The notes under the pieces are model-generated. The model was not told the origin of the DNA, searched no databases, and saw nothing but the letters and a program-made list of their open reading frames with translations. Shown here piece after piece: positions 43,819-52,537 of a DNA stretch of 64,000 bases. This DNA is from Paenibacillus terricola. Lineage in GTDB: Bacteria; Bacillota; Bacilli; Paenibacillales; Paenibacillaceae. The translations under genes were made by a program, and so were the position numbers. The first letter of the stretch is position 1; each line of letters begins with the position of its first letter. The stretch lies in the NCBI RefSeq assembly GCF_014779765.1, contig NZ_JACXZA010000002.1:124001-188000 (forward strand). The letters run 5' to 3'.

Positions 43819-46800
43819 ATGCACAAAGCGATATTCAGAAAACGCCGTACGACGAGAAAGATTGCTTTCTTCTTGCTGTTCGCAGCTATGCTCTTAACAG
43901 GTGTAATCCAGCCGGTGGCTGTACCTGGCGACAACTCCGGACTGCTGACGCTGTCCGCCTTGAAGGCTGAAGCGGCTAAGCTCGGCAATGGACTCGACGA
44001 GAACGATACGATTTATCAAATCATGGTTGACCGTTTCAATGATGGCGACCCATCCAACAATGCAACAGGAGCGGCGATTCGTTACGGCGAAACGTCGGAA
44101 GAAGATTTCCGTTATATGAAAGGCGGTGACTGGCAGGGCATTATCAATAAGCTTTCTTATATCAAGAACATGGGCTATACCGCGATCTGGATCTCGCCAG
44201 TAGCTGAACCGCAAATGACGAACCGCGAGAACAATGGCACGGGCAAAAATACAGCCTATCACGGCTACAATATGAAGGACCCGAACAGTGCGAATCCTTA
44301 CTTCGGTACAAAGGAGAAGCTGAAGGAGCTTGTAGATACGGCTCACAGCATGGGCATTAAGGTCGTTATCGACGTCGTGCCGAATCACGTTGGCGACTAC
44401 ATGCTAGGTACGAATGCCTTCTATGATGTACCAGGGCTTCAGCCGGCGGCGCCTTTCAACAACCCGTCATGGTACCATCATAACGGCGATATCAACTGGT
44501 CGCTCACAGATGGCAACTATACGCAGTGGGCACAGGATTATCTCGAGAATCATGACCTCGGCGGACTTGACGATATCGACTTCGACAATTCGCAGGCTAA
44601 GCAAGCCGTATTCGACTCCATCAAAGGTTGGTTCGATTATACAGGCGCAGACGGCGCTCGCGTCGATGCTGCTAAACTTGTTAATCCTTCTGTTCTGCAC
44701 GAACTGCAGAACTACATTGGCGTCAATACATTCGGCGAGAATTTCGACGGCAATGCAGAGTTTGTTTCCCGTTGGGTAGGCAGCAATGCAGAATGGGGAA
44801 TGCTCGACTTCCCGATGTTCTTCTCGATCCTGAACTCTTTTGCTTACGGTCAGTCGTTCGATTCGAATGTGAAGAGCACGCTGGCGCAGGATTACCGTTA
44901 TAACGGCTCCGAGAACCATATGGTGACGTTCATTGACAACCATGACCGCAACCGTTTCTTGACTGAAGCCGGCGGCAGCGTAGACAAATTGCAGAACGCG
45001 CTGGCGTTCATCTTCACCGTTCGCGGTCTGCCTGTCGTGTTCCAAGGCACAGAGCAGAACAAAGGAAACGGCAATGGCCAGATCATTGGCGGCGGCATCG
45101 CCGATACGTGGAATCGCTGGTCGATGGTGAAGCGCGACAGCAACGGCAATGTCATTGAGAACTATTTTAACGAGAATACAAACACTTACCAATTCGTAGC
45201 GAAGCTGAATAAGATTCGTCAGAACTATGCAGCGCTTCGCACAGGCAAACAACGCGAAATGTGGTCCGCGCAAAATCTGTACGCCTTCTCGCGCCGCATC
45301 GATTCGGGCACGAATCTTGGCCAAGAAGTCATTAGCGTATTCAGCAACGCTTCTTCCGGTACGCAGACGGTCACGATCCCGCTTCGTGCGGAAAGCACGC
45401 TTACAGCCGGCACGGTGCTGACGAACCAATTGAACACATCCGACACGGTAACGGTACAATCCGGCGGCGCAACGGGCAAACAAATCACGGTATCGATTGG
45501 GGCGAACTCGGCCAAAATCTACGCACTGCAAATTCAACAAACGGATACAGTGGCGCCATCGGTGCCAACGAATGTAACGGCAGGTACGGTAACGGGCTCT
45601 TCCGCAACGATTACGTGGACGGCATCTACGGACAACATCGGAGTAACTGGCTATGAGATCTATCGTGATGGTGTGCTTAAAGGTACGTCTGCAACGACTT
45701 CGTATACCGATGCAACGGTATCGCCTTTGACGTCGTACTCCTATACCGTTAAGGCATACGATGCAGCAGGCAACAAATCGGCACTTAGCGCAGCGCTCTT
45801 GCTGACTACGCCTGATGCAGTGAACAACAACGTTACGGTCTACTATAAGCAAGGTTATACGACGCCATATATTCATTACCGCCCAGTTGGCGGTACATGG
45901 ACTACGGCACCTGGCGTAGCAATGCCAGCTGCTGAAGTTGCAGGTTATAACAAGTATACCGTGAATATCGGCGAAGCTGTCCAATTGGAAGCGGTGTTCA
46001 ATAACGGCAGCGGAACTTGGGACAACAATGGCAGTCTGAACTACAAATTCAATGTAGGCACTTGGACATTTAATGCAGGTACGATTACGGCTGGTGCACC
46101 AAGCGGCGGAACTGTCGATACGCAAGCGCCGACGGCTCCAACTGCACTTGCAGCAGGTACAGTTACGGCAACATCGGTGCCGCTGACATGGACGGCATCA
46201 ACGGATAATGTCGGCGTGACCGGATATGAGGTGTATCGCGATGGCGTGTTGAAAGGAACGACGACAACAACTAGCTATACGGATCAAACGGCAGCAGCGA
46301 ACACAACGTATTCGTATACTGTTAAGGCGTATGATGCAGCAGGCAACAAGTCCGCTGCAAGCGCGGCACTGTCGGTAACGACACCGCAAGGAAGCAGCAA
46401 CTCGGTGACGATTTACTACAAGAATACGAGCTTTACGAACCGTTACATTCATTACAGCTTAAACGGAACGACGACGTGGACAACGGCGCCAGGACTGGCA
46501 ATGACGGCATCGTCCTACGCGGGTTATAGCGTTGCAACGATCGATCTTGGATCGGCCAATGGATTGAAAGCGGCGTTTAACAACGGCAGCGGCACGTGGG
46601 ACAACAACAATTCTCAGAACTACTCCTTCGGTACAGGTATCTTCACGTTAGTGAACGGTGTCATTACTGCGGGTGTTCCGCAGGCAGACAGCTTGACGAT
46701 TGTTCTGACTGTCCCATCGAATACGCCGGCAACGGCTGATGTGTACTTATCAGGTACGGTCAATTCGTGGAACGCAGCTTCGGCCGACTATAAGTTAACG

Positions 46801-46995
46801 CGCAACTCGAATGGAACGTATTCGATTACACTTCCGATTGCATCCGGTACGGCTCTCCAGTTCAAGTTCACAAGAGGCACTTGGGAGACGGTTGAAGTGA
46901 ACGGCAACGGCAGCGATATTACGAACCGAACGTTCACAACAGCCGGCGGACAGCAGACGCTTAACCTAACGGTGGCGAAATGGAAGGATATCTAA
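43819..46995 (+). CDS. secreted GH13 glucanotransferase-like enzyme with FN3, CBM25 and CBM20 modules (IgtY-like)
   Basis: The 1058-residue protein has a signal peptide ('KIAFFLLFAAMLLTGVIQPVA') and a GH13 barrel with all catalytic residues: 'DVVPNH' (region I), nucleophile Asp283 in 'GARVDAAK', acid/base Glu307 in 'FGENF', Asp376 in 'FIDNHD'. After the barrel and beta domain (to about 570) come FN3 (577-665), CBM25 (671-760), FN3 (768-855), CBM25 (860-953) and a CBM20-like end (958-1058). Module order mirrors the preceding gene. Pairing with a GH119 gene recalls igtY of Bacillus circulans, isocyclomaltooligosaccharide glucanotransferase, which makes cyclic glucans from starch; amylase or CGTase-like activity is the alternative. 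TAGGAGG precedes the ATG by about 12 bases. Confidence 0.87.
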   Translation: MHKAIFRKRRTTRKIAFFLLFAAMLLTGVIQPVAVPGDNSGLLTLSALKAEAAKLGNGLDENDTIYQIMVDRFNDGDPSNNATGAAIRYGETSEEDFRYMKGGDWQGIINKLSYIKNMGYTAIWISPVAEPQMTNRENNGTGKNTAYHGYNMKDPNSANPYFGTKEKLKELVDTAHSMGIKVVIDVVPNHVGDYMLGTNAFYDVPGLQPAAPFNNPSWYHHNGDINWSLTDGNYTQWAQDYLENHDLGGLDDIDFDNSQAKQAVFDSIKGWFDYTGADGARVDAAKLVNPSVLHELQNYIGVNTFGENFDGNAEFVSRWVGSNAEWGMLDFPMFFSILNSFAYGQSFDSNVKSTLAQDYRYNGSENHMVTFIDNHDRNRFLTEAGGSVDKLQNALAFIFTVRGLPVVFQGTEQNKGNGNGQIIGGGIADTWNRWSMVKRDSNGNVIENYFNENTNTYQFVAKLNKIRQNYAALRTGKQREMWSAQNLYAFSRRIDSGTNLGQEVISVFSNASSGTQTVTIPLRAESTLTAGTVLTNQLNTSDTVTVQSGGATGKQITVSIGANSAKIYALQIQQTDTVAPSVPTNVTAGTVTGSSATITWTASTDNIGVTGYEIYRDGVLKGTSATTSYTDATVSPLTSYSYTVKAYDAAGNKSALSAALLLTTPDAVNNNVTVYYKQGYTTPYIHYRPVGGTWTTAPGVAMPAAEVAGYNKYTVNIGEAVQLEAVFNNGSGTWDNNGSLNYKFNVGTWTFNAGTITAGAPSGGTVDTQAPTAPTALAAGTVTATSVPLTWTASTDNVGVTGYEVYRDGVLKGTTTTTSYTDQTAAANTTYSYTVKAYDAAGNKSAASAALSVTTPQGSSNSVTIYYKNTSFTNRYIHYSLNGTTTWTTAPGLAMTASSYAGYSVATIDLGSANGLKAAFNNGSGTWDNNNSQNYSFGTGIFTLVNGVITAGVPQADSLTIVLTVPSNTPATADVYLSGTVNSWNAASADYKLTRNSNGTYSITLPIASGTALQFKFTRGTWETVEVNGNGSDITNRTFTTAGGQQTLNLTVAKWKDI

Positions 46996-47010
46996 GCTAG
47001 ATTGGTAATG

Positions 47011-47060
47011 AAAAAGCCGGTTCGGATGTCAGTGCGATCTGACTTCCGAACCGGCTTTTT
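47011..47060. terminator. bidirectional intrinsic terminator of the starch operon and the LacI gene
   Basis: AAAAAGCCGGTTCGG (47011-47025) pairs perfectly with CCGAACCGGCTTTTT (47046-47060). Confidence 0.95.
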
Positions 47061-47079
47061 GTGCTGCATGGGTGCGGAG

Positions 47080-48117
47080 CTACCTTACTGTCGATGCACG
47101 GGTTATTAGCGCAGCTGGAATGAGCCGCTGTTCAGCCGCAGCAGAGGGCTGACTGATTCGTGTCATCAGCATATGCGCGGCTTGTACGCCGAGCTCGAAG
47201 GTGTCCATCTTCAAACAGGTGAGCGGCGGATTCGTGTATGGAGCAAGCGGATAGTCATCGAAAGTGGCAATGCCAAGCTGCGATGGCAGGGAAACCCCTG
47301 CTGCTCGCGCCGCTTCAAGTGCGCCGAACGCTGTGTAGTTGTTCATGCAAATGACCGCGTCAGGCTGTTCCTCGGCTGGAAGCGCAAGCAACTGCTCCAT
47401 AAAGAGCCGTCCGTTCGCCTCGTTAGCAGTTCCAGCTAATACGAGGCGTGATTCGAGCGCCAATCCATGCTCCCGTAATGCGTTTGCGCAGCCGCTGACC
47501 CTTCGATCGAAGAGCGGCTCGCCTTCTCCTTCTCCGCATATGAATGCAATTCGTTTGTAGCCCTGTGCGATGAGATGCTGTGCAAGCAGCCGTCCGCCAT
47601 TCTCGTTATCGATATCAACGGCACTATAGGTAACTTCTGCTGGCGCATCGCCGATAAGGACATAAGGGAATTGCAGCTCGGATAACAGCCGCTCCGTTTC
47701 TGCTGACCAGATCGAGCTATCCATAATGAGGCCGTCTACTTTGCCGTTGCGGACAAGCCGGTTCATAAAGTCCGGTGATTCATTCTCTCCGCCTGGATTT
47801 GAGCTCGCGTTGCAAATCGTGAGCTCATATTGGTGTTTACCAATGACGCTTTCAATTCCGCCGATGATAGCGTAGAAGAAATGGTTAAGAAAGTCGTCTT
47901 TGCGGCTGAGATCAATCAATAAGCCGACGTTGAAGCTGCTCTTTCTCGCGAGCTGCGTAGCAATGCTGCTTGGCGTGTAGTTCATTTCTTTCATAATATC
48001 CCGAACTTTGCGCTTCGTCTCCTCGGAGATCGAGGCTGCGTCGTTCAATACTTTCGATACGGTCGATTTGGCGACGCCTGCCGCCTTCGCAATATCGTTG
48101 ATCGTAATTTTGCTCAT
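47080..48117 (-). CDS. LacI family transcriptional regulator of the starch island
   Basis: The 345-residue protein starts with a LacI helix-turn-helix 'ITINDIAKAAGVAKSTVSKVLND' region (residues 3-25) and hinge helix 'SSIATQLARK', then a periplasmic-binding-protein-like sugar-sensing core: 'FNVGLLIDLSRKDDF', 'DGLIMDSSIWS', 'YSAVDIDNENGGRLLAQHLIAQGYKRIAFI', split by position 175-205, and 'AVICMNNYTAFGALEAAR'. It diverges from the neopullulanase gene and converges on the secreted enzymes; the same palindrome stands before both targets, so it most likely represses them in the absence of a malto-oligosaccharide. Its own promoter probably lies in the shared region. AGGAAAGGG precedes the ATG at a long distance. 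Confidence 0.92.
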   Translation of the reverse strand: MSKITINDIAKAAGVAKSTVSKVLNDAASISEETKRKVRDIMKEMNYTPSSIATQLARKSSFNVGLLIDLSRKDDFLNHFFYAIIGGIESVIGKHQYELTICNASSNPGGENESPDFMNRLVRNGKVDGLIMDSSIWSAETERLLSELQFPYVLIGDAPAEVTYSAVDIDNENGGRLLAQHLIAQGYKRIAFICGEGEGEPLFDRRVSGCANALREHGLALESRLVLAGTANEANGRLFMEQLLALPAEEQPDAVICMNNYTAFGALEAARAAGVSLPSQLGIATFDDYPLAPYTNPPLTCLKMDTFELGVQAAHMLMTRISQPSAAAEQRLIPAALITRASTVR

Positions 48118-48147
48118 AGCCGATTACGAACCCTTTCCTGATTTATT

Positions 48148-48201
48148 TTGAACAAAATGAGAGAGTGTGTTATTCTAATGTTAGGAAACCGGTTTCCTAA
48201 C
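48148..48201 (+). promoter_or_regulatory. promoter and perfect LacI-type operator before the neopullulanase gene
   Basis: TTGAAC (48148-48153), 17 bp, TATTCT (48171-48176). A perfect 22-bp palindrome occupies 48180-48201 with core GAAACCGGTTTC (48185-48196) and arms beginning GTTAG; it overlaps the start site and lies 64 bases upstream of the lacI start. Confidence 0.8.
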
Positions 48202-48269
48202 CGTGATGAATATGTAATTACTGCACTTATGCTTTCATTCTACTACAAAGCGAAGGAGTTCGAAACGAT

Positions 48270-50081
48270 ATGCCTAGTTCCATCTATCATGTGTGCGAGA
48301 CACCTTATGCGTATCCACTCGATGAGTATCGGCTCAACGTTCGATTGAAAGTGAGAAGAGGGAGCGCGACTTCCTGCCAGGCCTTGTATGCGGATCGTTA
48401 TGATTCGCCGGGTACGGAGCTTCCGATCGTTATGGAGAAGGTTGGCTCGGATCGGTACAGCGATTATTATGAGGTGGTACTGCCGGCATTGAAACGGAAG
48501 GTGCGCTATCTGTTTCTGGTTCAGATGAACAGTGGCGACAGCTACTGGGTCGGAGAGAGAGGCACATTCGCGCAGCGCGAATTGGCAGGCAGCTATCAAT
48601 TTCCTTACCTTTGCCGCAACGAGATTCCACGCGTGCCGGATTGGGCGAAGGATGCTGTATTCTATCAAATCTTCCCCGACCGATTCAGCAATGGCGACCC
48701 GTCCATCAACCCGGCGAATGTACAGCCATGGGATAGTCCTGAGAAACCTACGCCACAATCGCGTTATGGCGGGGATCTGCAAGGAATTATTGATCGACTC
48801 GATTACTTGGTTCAGCTTGGCGTAAACGCTGTTTACTTAAACCCAATCTTCGATTCTCCTTCGAATCATAAGTACGACACAACCGACTACTACAAGATTG
48901 ATCCTACATTCGGTGACCTTAATACGTTCAAAAAGCTTGTGCAGCAAGCGCATGAACGAGGCATTCGCGTTGTGCTCGATGCCGTGTTCAATCACAGCGG
49001 CGACCAATTGTTCGCTTTCCAAGATGTCATGAAGAATGGGGAAGCTTCGGCCTATCGCGACTGGTATTATTTTGACGCATACCCCGTTACCCAAGAGCCT
49101 GTACCGAATTACGAAACATTCGGCAATGGCATCGCTACGATGCCGAAGTTGAACACATCGACACCGGAAGTGACGCGGTATTTGCTTGATGTTGCGGAAT
49201 ACTGGATTCGCGAGACGGGCATTGATGGATGGCGGTTGGACGTTGCCAATGAAGTAGACCGTCGGTTCTGGCAATTGCTGCGCGAAAGGGTCAAAGGAAT
49301 CGACAACCAGCAGCTGCTCGTCGGTGAATTCATGCACGATGCCTCCCCTTGGCTGCACGGCGATCAATTCGATGGCGTGATGAACTACTTGTTCCGCGAA
49401 GCGGCGCTCGACTTCTTCGCACGGCAGAACATTGGGGCGGAGACATTCATTGAGCTTCTAACAAGTCTCCAGATGCGCTATACCGATCAGGCGTACAGCG
49501 CGATGATGCAGCTGCTCGGCAGCCATGACACGGAACGTTTTCTAACGGCTTGTCTTAACGGCGGCAGAGGGTGGAACAGTCAAGAAACGGCCTTGGCGCG
49601 TATGCGGCTTGCGGTCTGCCTGCAGATGACGATGCCTGGCATGCCGGTCGTCTATTACGGCGATGAAGTTGGCATGGATGGACGGACCGATCCGGATTGC
49701 AGACGTCCGATGATTTGGGATGAGAACGGGCGGGATGCTGCTACCTACGAAGTGTTCCGATCGATGATTGCTTTACGGAAGCAGCATGCCTCGCTTACCC
49801 GCGGATCGATGCGGTTCGTGTTCGCCGATGAGGCGAATAATGCATTCGGATTTCTGCGGCAGACGGATGGTGAAACGGCATACGTCGTCATCAATAATGG
49901 TACGCATCCTTACACGGTTCCGGCATTGCCGCTTCGAGATCGACTTGGCGAAAGTTCGATGGTTGACGGGCTGACTGGCGAACGATATACGCTGTCCGCC
50001 GATGGACAATGGATTACGGCTGTTGGATCACATCCGACAGCAGCAGCTTTCGGTTGTTTGGTGCTGATCACTTCTCAATAA
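48270..50081 (+). CDS. intracellular GH13 neopullulanase/cyclomaltodextrinase
   Basis: The 603-residue protein has no signal peptide. It has an N-terminal CBM34-like domain (about 1-120), then 'PDWAKDAVFYQIFPDRFSNGD', the standard start of the GH13_20 barrel, region I 'LDAVFNH', 'MPKLNTSTPEV' (region V motif MPKLN, diagnostic of cyclomaltodextrinases, neopullulanases and maltogenic amylases), nucleophile Asp324 in 'GWRLDVANEVD', acid/base Glu353 in 'VGEFMHD', Asp420 in 'LLGSHDTERF'. It should open cyclic glucans and cleave pullulan or malto-oligosaccharides in the cytosol, acting on products made by the secreted pair. GAAGGAG precedes the ATG. It is monocistronic under the LacI-type operator. 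Confidence 0.93.
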   Translation: MPSSIYHVCETPYAYPLDEYRLNVRLKVRRGSATSCQALYADRYDSPGTELPIVMEKVGSDRYSDYYEVVLPALKRKVRYLFLVQMNSGDSYWVGERGTFAQRELAGSYQFPYLCRNEIPRVPDWAKDAVFYQIFPDRFSNGDPSINPANVQPWDSPEKPTPQSRYGGDLQGIIDRLDYLVQLGVNAVYLNPIFDSPSNHKYDTTDYYKIDPTFGDLNTFKKLVQQAHERGIRVVLDAVFNHSGDQLFAFQDVMKNGEASAYRDWYYFDAYPVTQEPVPNYETFGNGIATMPKLNTSTPEVTRYLLDVAEYWIRETGIDGWRLDVANEVDRRFWQLLRERVKGIDNQQLLVGEFMHDASPWLHGDQFDGVMNYLFREAALDFFARQNIGAETFIELLTSLQMRYTDQAYSAMMQLLGSHDTERFLTACLNGGRGWNSQETALARMRLAVCLQMTMPGMPVVYYGDEVGMDGRTDPDCRRPMIWDENGRDAATYEVFRSMIALRKQHASLTRGSMRFVFADEANNAFGFLRQTDGETAYVVINNGTHPYTVPALPLRDRLGESSMVDGLTGERYTLSADGQWITAVGSHPTAAAFGCLVLITSQ

Positions 50082-50152
50082 TAGGTGACACGGCTTATGC
50101 TAGATTCATACTTAAGTAGAGACTATTAAGGAGTATATGATTTTATCAAAAG

Positions 50153-50203
50153 AGAAGGCCTTCGGCATCTACCGTAACGTGTGATGTCGAAGGCCTTCTT
50201 TGC
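50153..50203. terminator. bidirectional intrinsic terminator
   Basis: A 17-bp stem with one wobble pair: AGAAGGCCTTCGGCATC (50153-50169) with GATGTCGAAGGCCTTCT (50183-50199). It serves the neopullulanase gene and comB. Confidence 0.92.
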
Positions 50204-50213
50204 TATCGCGCTT

Positions 50214-50924
50214 TTAACATTTCGTCAAAGCATCGCCATTCAGCCGTGGAACAATATCATCGGAATCGGGCACCGAGCACCATTCCACATCGCGGCCAAA
50301 CCCCATCTTAATCAGCCTTCGACCAGCGGATCCCTGGCTGATCGTCTCCAGCAGTTTATCCGCACGGTTGCGATATAAGGCGAGCATTGCCGTTCCGAAA
50401 TCGTCGGTTTCGAAGGAATGCTGGCATTGGTTCTCCAGCCGATCCAGCAGAAGCCCTGCGCACAATCCATCCTCAATTGCAAATTCATCATTGCTGCCAG
50501 CACATAGCAGAACGATGTCGCGGCGAAGCTCCATTGCTGCTCTGGCACAGGCAGTGGCGTTCACGATCGCGCCAGTCAATATATTCTCTGCCCGCATCGC
50601 TTTCATGATGGCGCGCGTTCCGTTTGTTGTCGTCAGGATGAGACGTTTGCCATCTATTGCCTCTTTGCGATATTCGAGCGGAGAATTGCCGAGCTCAAAG
50701 CCTGTAATCTTGCGATTGAACCGCTCGCCGCCTAGCACGTCGCCGGGACGGAGGAGTGCGCGTGCCTCCATGACGGTCTCGGCAGGAACGATGCTTGCTG
50801 CGCCTGCCTTCATAGCGGCGACCATCGTACTCGTTGCACGAAGGACATCGATGACGATCGCTGTCCGATGTGAGAATTGATCCGCCCGCGCTTCATTGAC
50901 GCTTGCGATAACCCCTACTTGCAT
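50214..50924 (-). CDS. comB: 2-phosphosulfolactate phosphatase family protein
   Basis: The 236-residue protein matches the ComB family: 'TAIVIDVLRATSTMVAAMKAGAASIVP', 'GDVLGGERFNRKITGFELGNSPLEY', 'ILTTTNGTRAI', and 'DIVLLCAGSNDEFAIEDGLCAGLLL', with the acidic residues that bind Mg. In methanogens ComB makes sulfolactate for coenzyme M; in spore formers it is thought to supply 3-sulfolactate, a spore compound in Bacillus. ATG 50924 is chosen because the family starts just before this point; an AAAGGCGG site lies further upstream than ideal. Earlier in-frame ATGs (50951, 51059) lack sites. It is on the opposite strand between the starch island and yqhV. Confidence 0.88.
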   Translation of the reverse strand: MQVGVIASVNEARADQFSHRTAIVIDVLRATSTMVAAMKAGAASIVPAETVMEARALLRPGDVLGGERFNRKITGFELGNSPLEYRKEAIDGKRLILTTTNGTRAIMKAMRAENILTGAIVNATACARAAMELRRDIVLLCAGSNDEFAIEDGLCAGLLLDRLENQCQHSFETDDFGTAMLALYRNRADKLLETISQGSAGRRLIKMGFGRDVEWCSVPDSDDIVPRLNGDALTKC

Positions 50925-51027
50925 GCTTTGAATCCGCCTTTCCAAGGTCATGGAGGTAATATATGCAGCGTGCCCTAGGCTGGTGCCCCGGCCTAAATTC
51001 GGACAGGCGCGCATAGGCTGTACCAAT

Positions 51028-51051
51028 AGAGGTCGTTCTTCTTTTTGAACG
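51028..51051 (+). repeat. AGAGGTCGTTC motif with short hairpin before yqhV
   Basis: AGAGGTCGTTC (51028-51038) is followed after eight bases by GAACG (51047-51051). Third copy of the motif also seen before the glycogen operon and the Fur family gene. Confidence 0.5.
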
Positions 51052-51076
51052 CGAATCAATAGGGAAGGAGGAGTGG

Positions 51077-51346
51077 ATGATGCTGGATAAAATCGTGCTC
51101 AGCATGGCGACGCTTCGCATCATTTCGGGATCGCTTGAGCTGTGCGCAGCACTGCTCATGCTGCGGTTCAACGAAGTGAACAAGGCGCTGCTCATTAATT
51201 CATCGCTGGCGTTAGTGGGACCACTAATCTTGATCTCGACGACAGCCATCGGACTTGTTGGGGTTGCTGATAAAATCTCGTACGGCAAAATGCTGTGGAT
51301 TACTGCAGGTATAGCCTGCTTAATGATCGGGATTCTCAAAAAATAG
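51077..51346 (+). CDS. yqhV: YqhV family protein (DUF2619)
   Basis: The 89-residue membrane protein has three hydrophobic helices: 'MATLRIISGSLELCAALLML', 'ALLINSSLALVGPLILISTTAIGLV' (shortened; residues 35-60), and 'MLWITAGIACLMIGIL'. Size, pattern and position directly before spoIIIAA match YqhV. It is mother-cell expressed in Bacillus subtilis as far as I recall; function unknown. GGAAGGAGGAG precedes two possible ATGs (51077, 51080). Confidence 0.85.
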   Translation: MMLDKIVLSMATLRIISGSLELCAALLMLRFNEVNKALLINSSLALVGPLILISTTAIGLVGVADKISYGKMLWITAGIACLMIGILKK

Positions 51347-51398
51347 CATTCTATGAACGCAATTATAGATAAAACCTACGCAGGACGCGATATTCGCG

Positions 51399-51426
51399 TT
51401 CTATTATTCGGGCTAGTACATACACT
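51399..51426 (+). promoter_or_regulatory. sigma-E-type promoter of the spoIIIA operon
   Basis: TTCTATT (51399-51405), 13 bp, CATACACT (51419-51426). The -10 fits the sigma-E consensus CATACANT exactly; the -35 is partial. It lies 47 bases before spoIIIAA. Confidence 0.65.
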
Positions 51427-51472
51427 TGAAACAACAGAGAAGAGGACAAACATTCGTAAGAGGTGTAGCCGT

Positions 51473-52537
51473 ATGTTGGAACGCGTTGCGCATTTGCTGC
51501 CGTCTGAGCTGACTGCCGTGCTTGCCCGAATGCCTGCTAAGGCGCAGGAAGGGTTGGAAGAAATACGTATTCGAGACAATCGGCCGCTTGAAGTGTGGAC
51601 GCTAGGCGTTTCTACATTCGTGTCGAGCAGCGGATCGCTCAGCGACAACCCGGAAGGTGCGTATAAACCATCATTCGAGTTATGCCGCAAGCTGCTGGAG
51701 CGAATGACGAACCACTCCGTGTATGCCATGGAGGAGGAGCTTCGCCGAGGCTTCATTACGGTAGAAGGCGGCCATCGGATCGGACTAGCCGGCAGAACTG
51801 TACTGGAAGAGGGTCGCGTAAGAGGAATACGAGATATCGGCGGATTTAATGTGAGGATTGCTAGAGATGTTACAGGCGTCGCAGGACAGTCGCTGCCTCA
51901 GCTTATTGACCGAAGTAATCGAACGATAGCGTCGACGCTCATTATCGGCGCACCGAGACAAGGGAAGACAACCTATATCCGGGATTTGGCGAGGGCAATC
52001 AGTTATGGAAGATGGCAGTCTCCTCAGGCGCTTGGCTGGTCTGGCCGCAAGGTTGGAATTGTGGATGAACGCTCGGAGATTGCCGCTTGCGTTCGAGGGG
52101 TTCCGACATTTGATGTAGGGCCTCGCACAGACGTGATGGATGCTTGCCCGAAGGCGGAAGGAATGATGATGATGATCCGATCCATGTCGCCGGAGGTGCT
52201 CATCGTCGATGAAATCGGCCGCGATGAGGATGTTGAAGCGATCCGCGAAGCGGTAAGAGCCGGGGTATCAGTCGTTGCTACCGCTCATGCAGGCGAATGG
52301 GAGGAAGCGGCTGCTCGTCCGGCACTTAAGCGACTGCTTCAGGAAGGTGCGTTCGCACGCGGCGTCGTGCTGAGAAGGACGATAACCGGTTTGTCAGTCA
52401 AGGTTGTCGATCTATCGGCTGCCGCAGCTGCTGCAAGCATTGCGACAGGCTCAGCAGCGCGGGCGGCAGGCCATTCCGCGGCATCGCCCCGAGAGCCGAC
52501 GGTGACTGCAAGAGCAGGTGATTCACATGCTCCTTAA
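51473..52537 (+). CDS. spoIIIAA: stage III sporulation protein AA
   Basis: The 354-residue protein is the ATPase of the mother-cell-to-forespore feeding-tube apparatus, related to secretion ATPases. It has 'GLEEIRIRDNRPLEVW', 'GGHRIGLAGR', Walker A 'IIGAPRQGKTTYIRDLAR', 'GIVDERSEIAACVRGVP', 'RTDVMDACPKAEGMMMMIRSM', and Walker B 'VLIVDEIGRDEDVEAI'. The C-terminus has an Ala-rich extension (about 315-354) not usual in the family. ATG 51473 follows AGAGGTGTAG; the frame extends 40 codons upstream without a site. The end overlaps spoIIIAB. Confidence 0.95.
   Translation: MLERVAHLLPSELTAVLARMPAKAQEGLEEIRIRDNRPLEVWTLGVSTFVSSSGSLSDNPEGAYKPSFELCRKLLERMTNHSVYAMEEELRRGFITVEGGHRIGLAGRTVLEEGRVRGIRDIGGFNVRIARDVTGVAGQSLPQLIDRSNRTIASTLIIGAPRQGKTTYIRDLARAISYGRWQSPQALGWSGRKVGIVDERSEIAACVRGVPTFDVGPRTDVMDACPKAEGMMMMIRSMSPEVLIVDEIGRDEDVEAIREAVRAGVSVVATAHAGEWEEAAARPALKRLLQEGAFARGVVLRRTITGLSVKVVDLSAAAAAASIATGSAARAAGHSAASPREPTVTARAGDSHAP

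Noticed and set aside
44467-46125. 552-codon open frame on the minus strand within the GH13 glucanotransferase-like gene
   Set aside because: Opposite a clearly coding sequence with all GH13 motifs; the product is Arg/Cys-rich and unlike any protein family.
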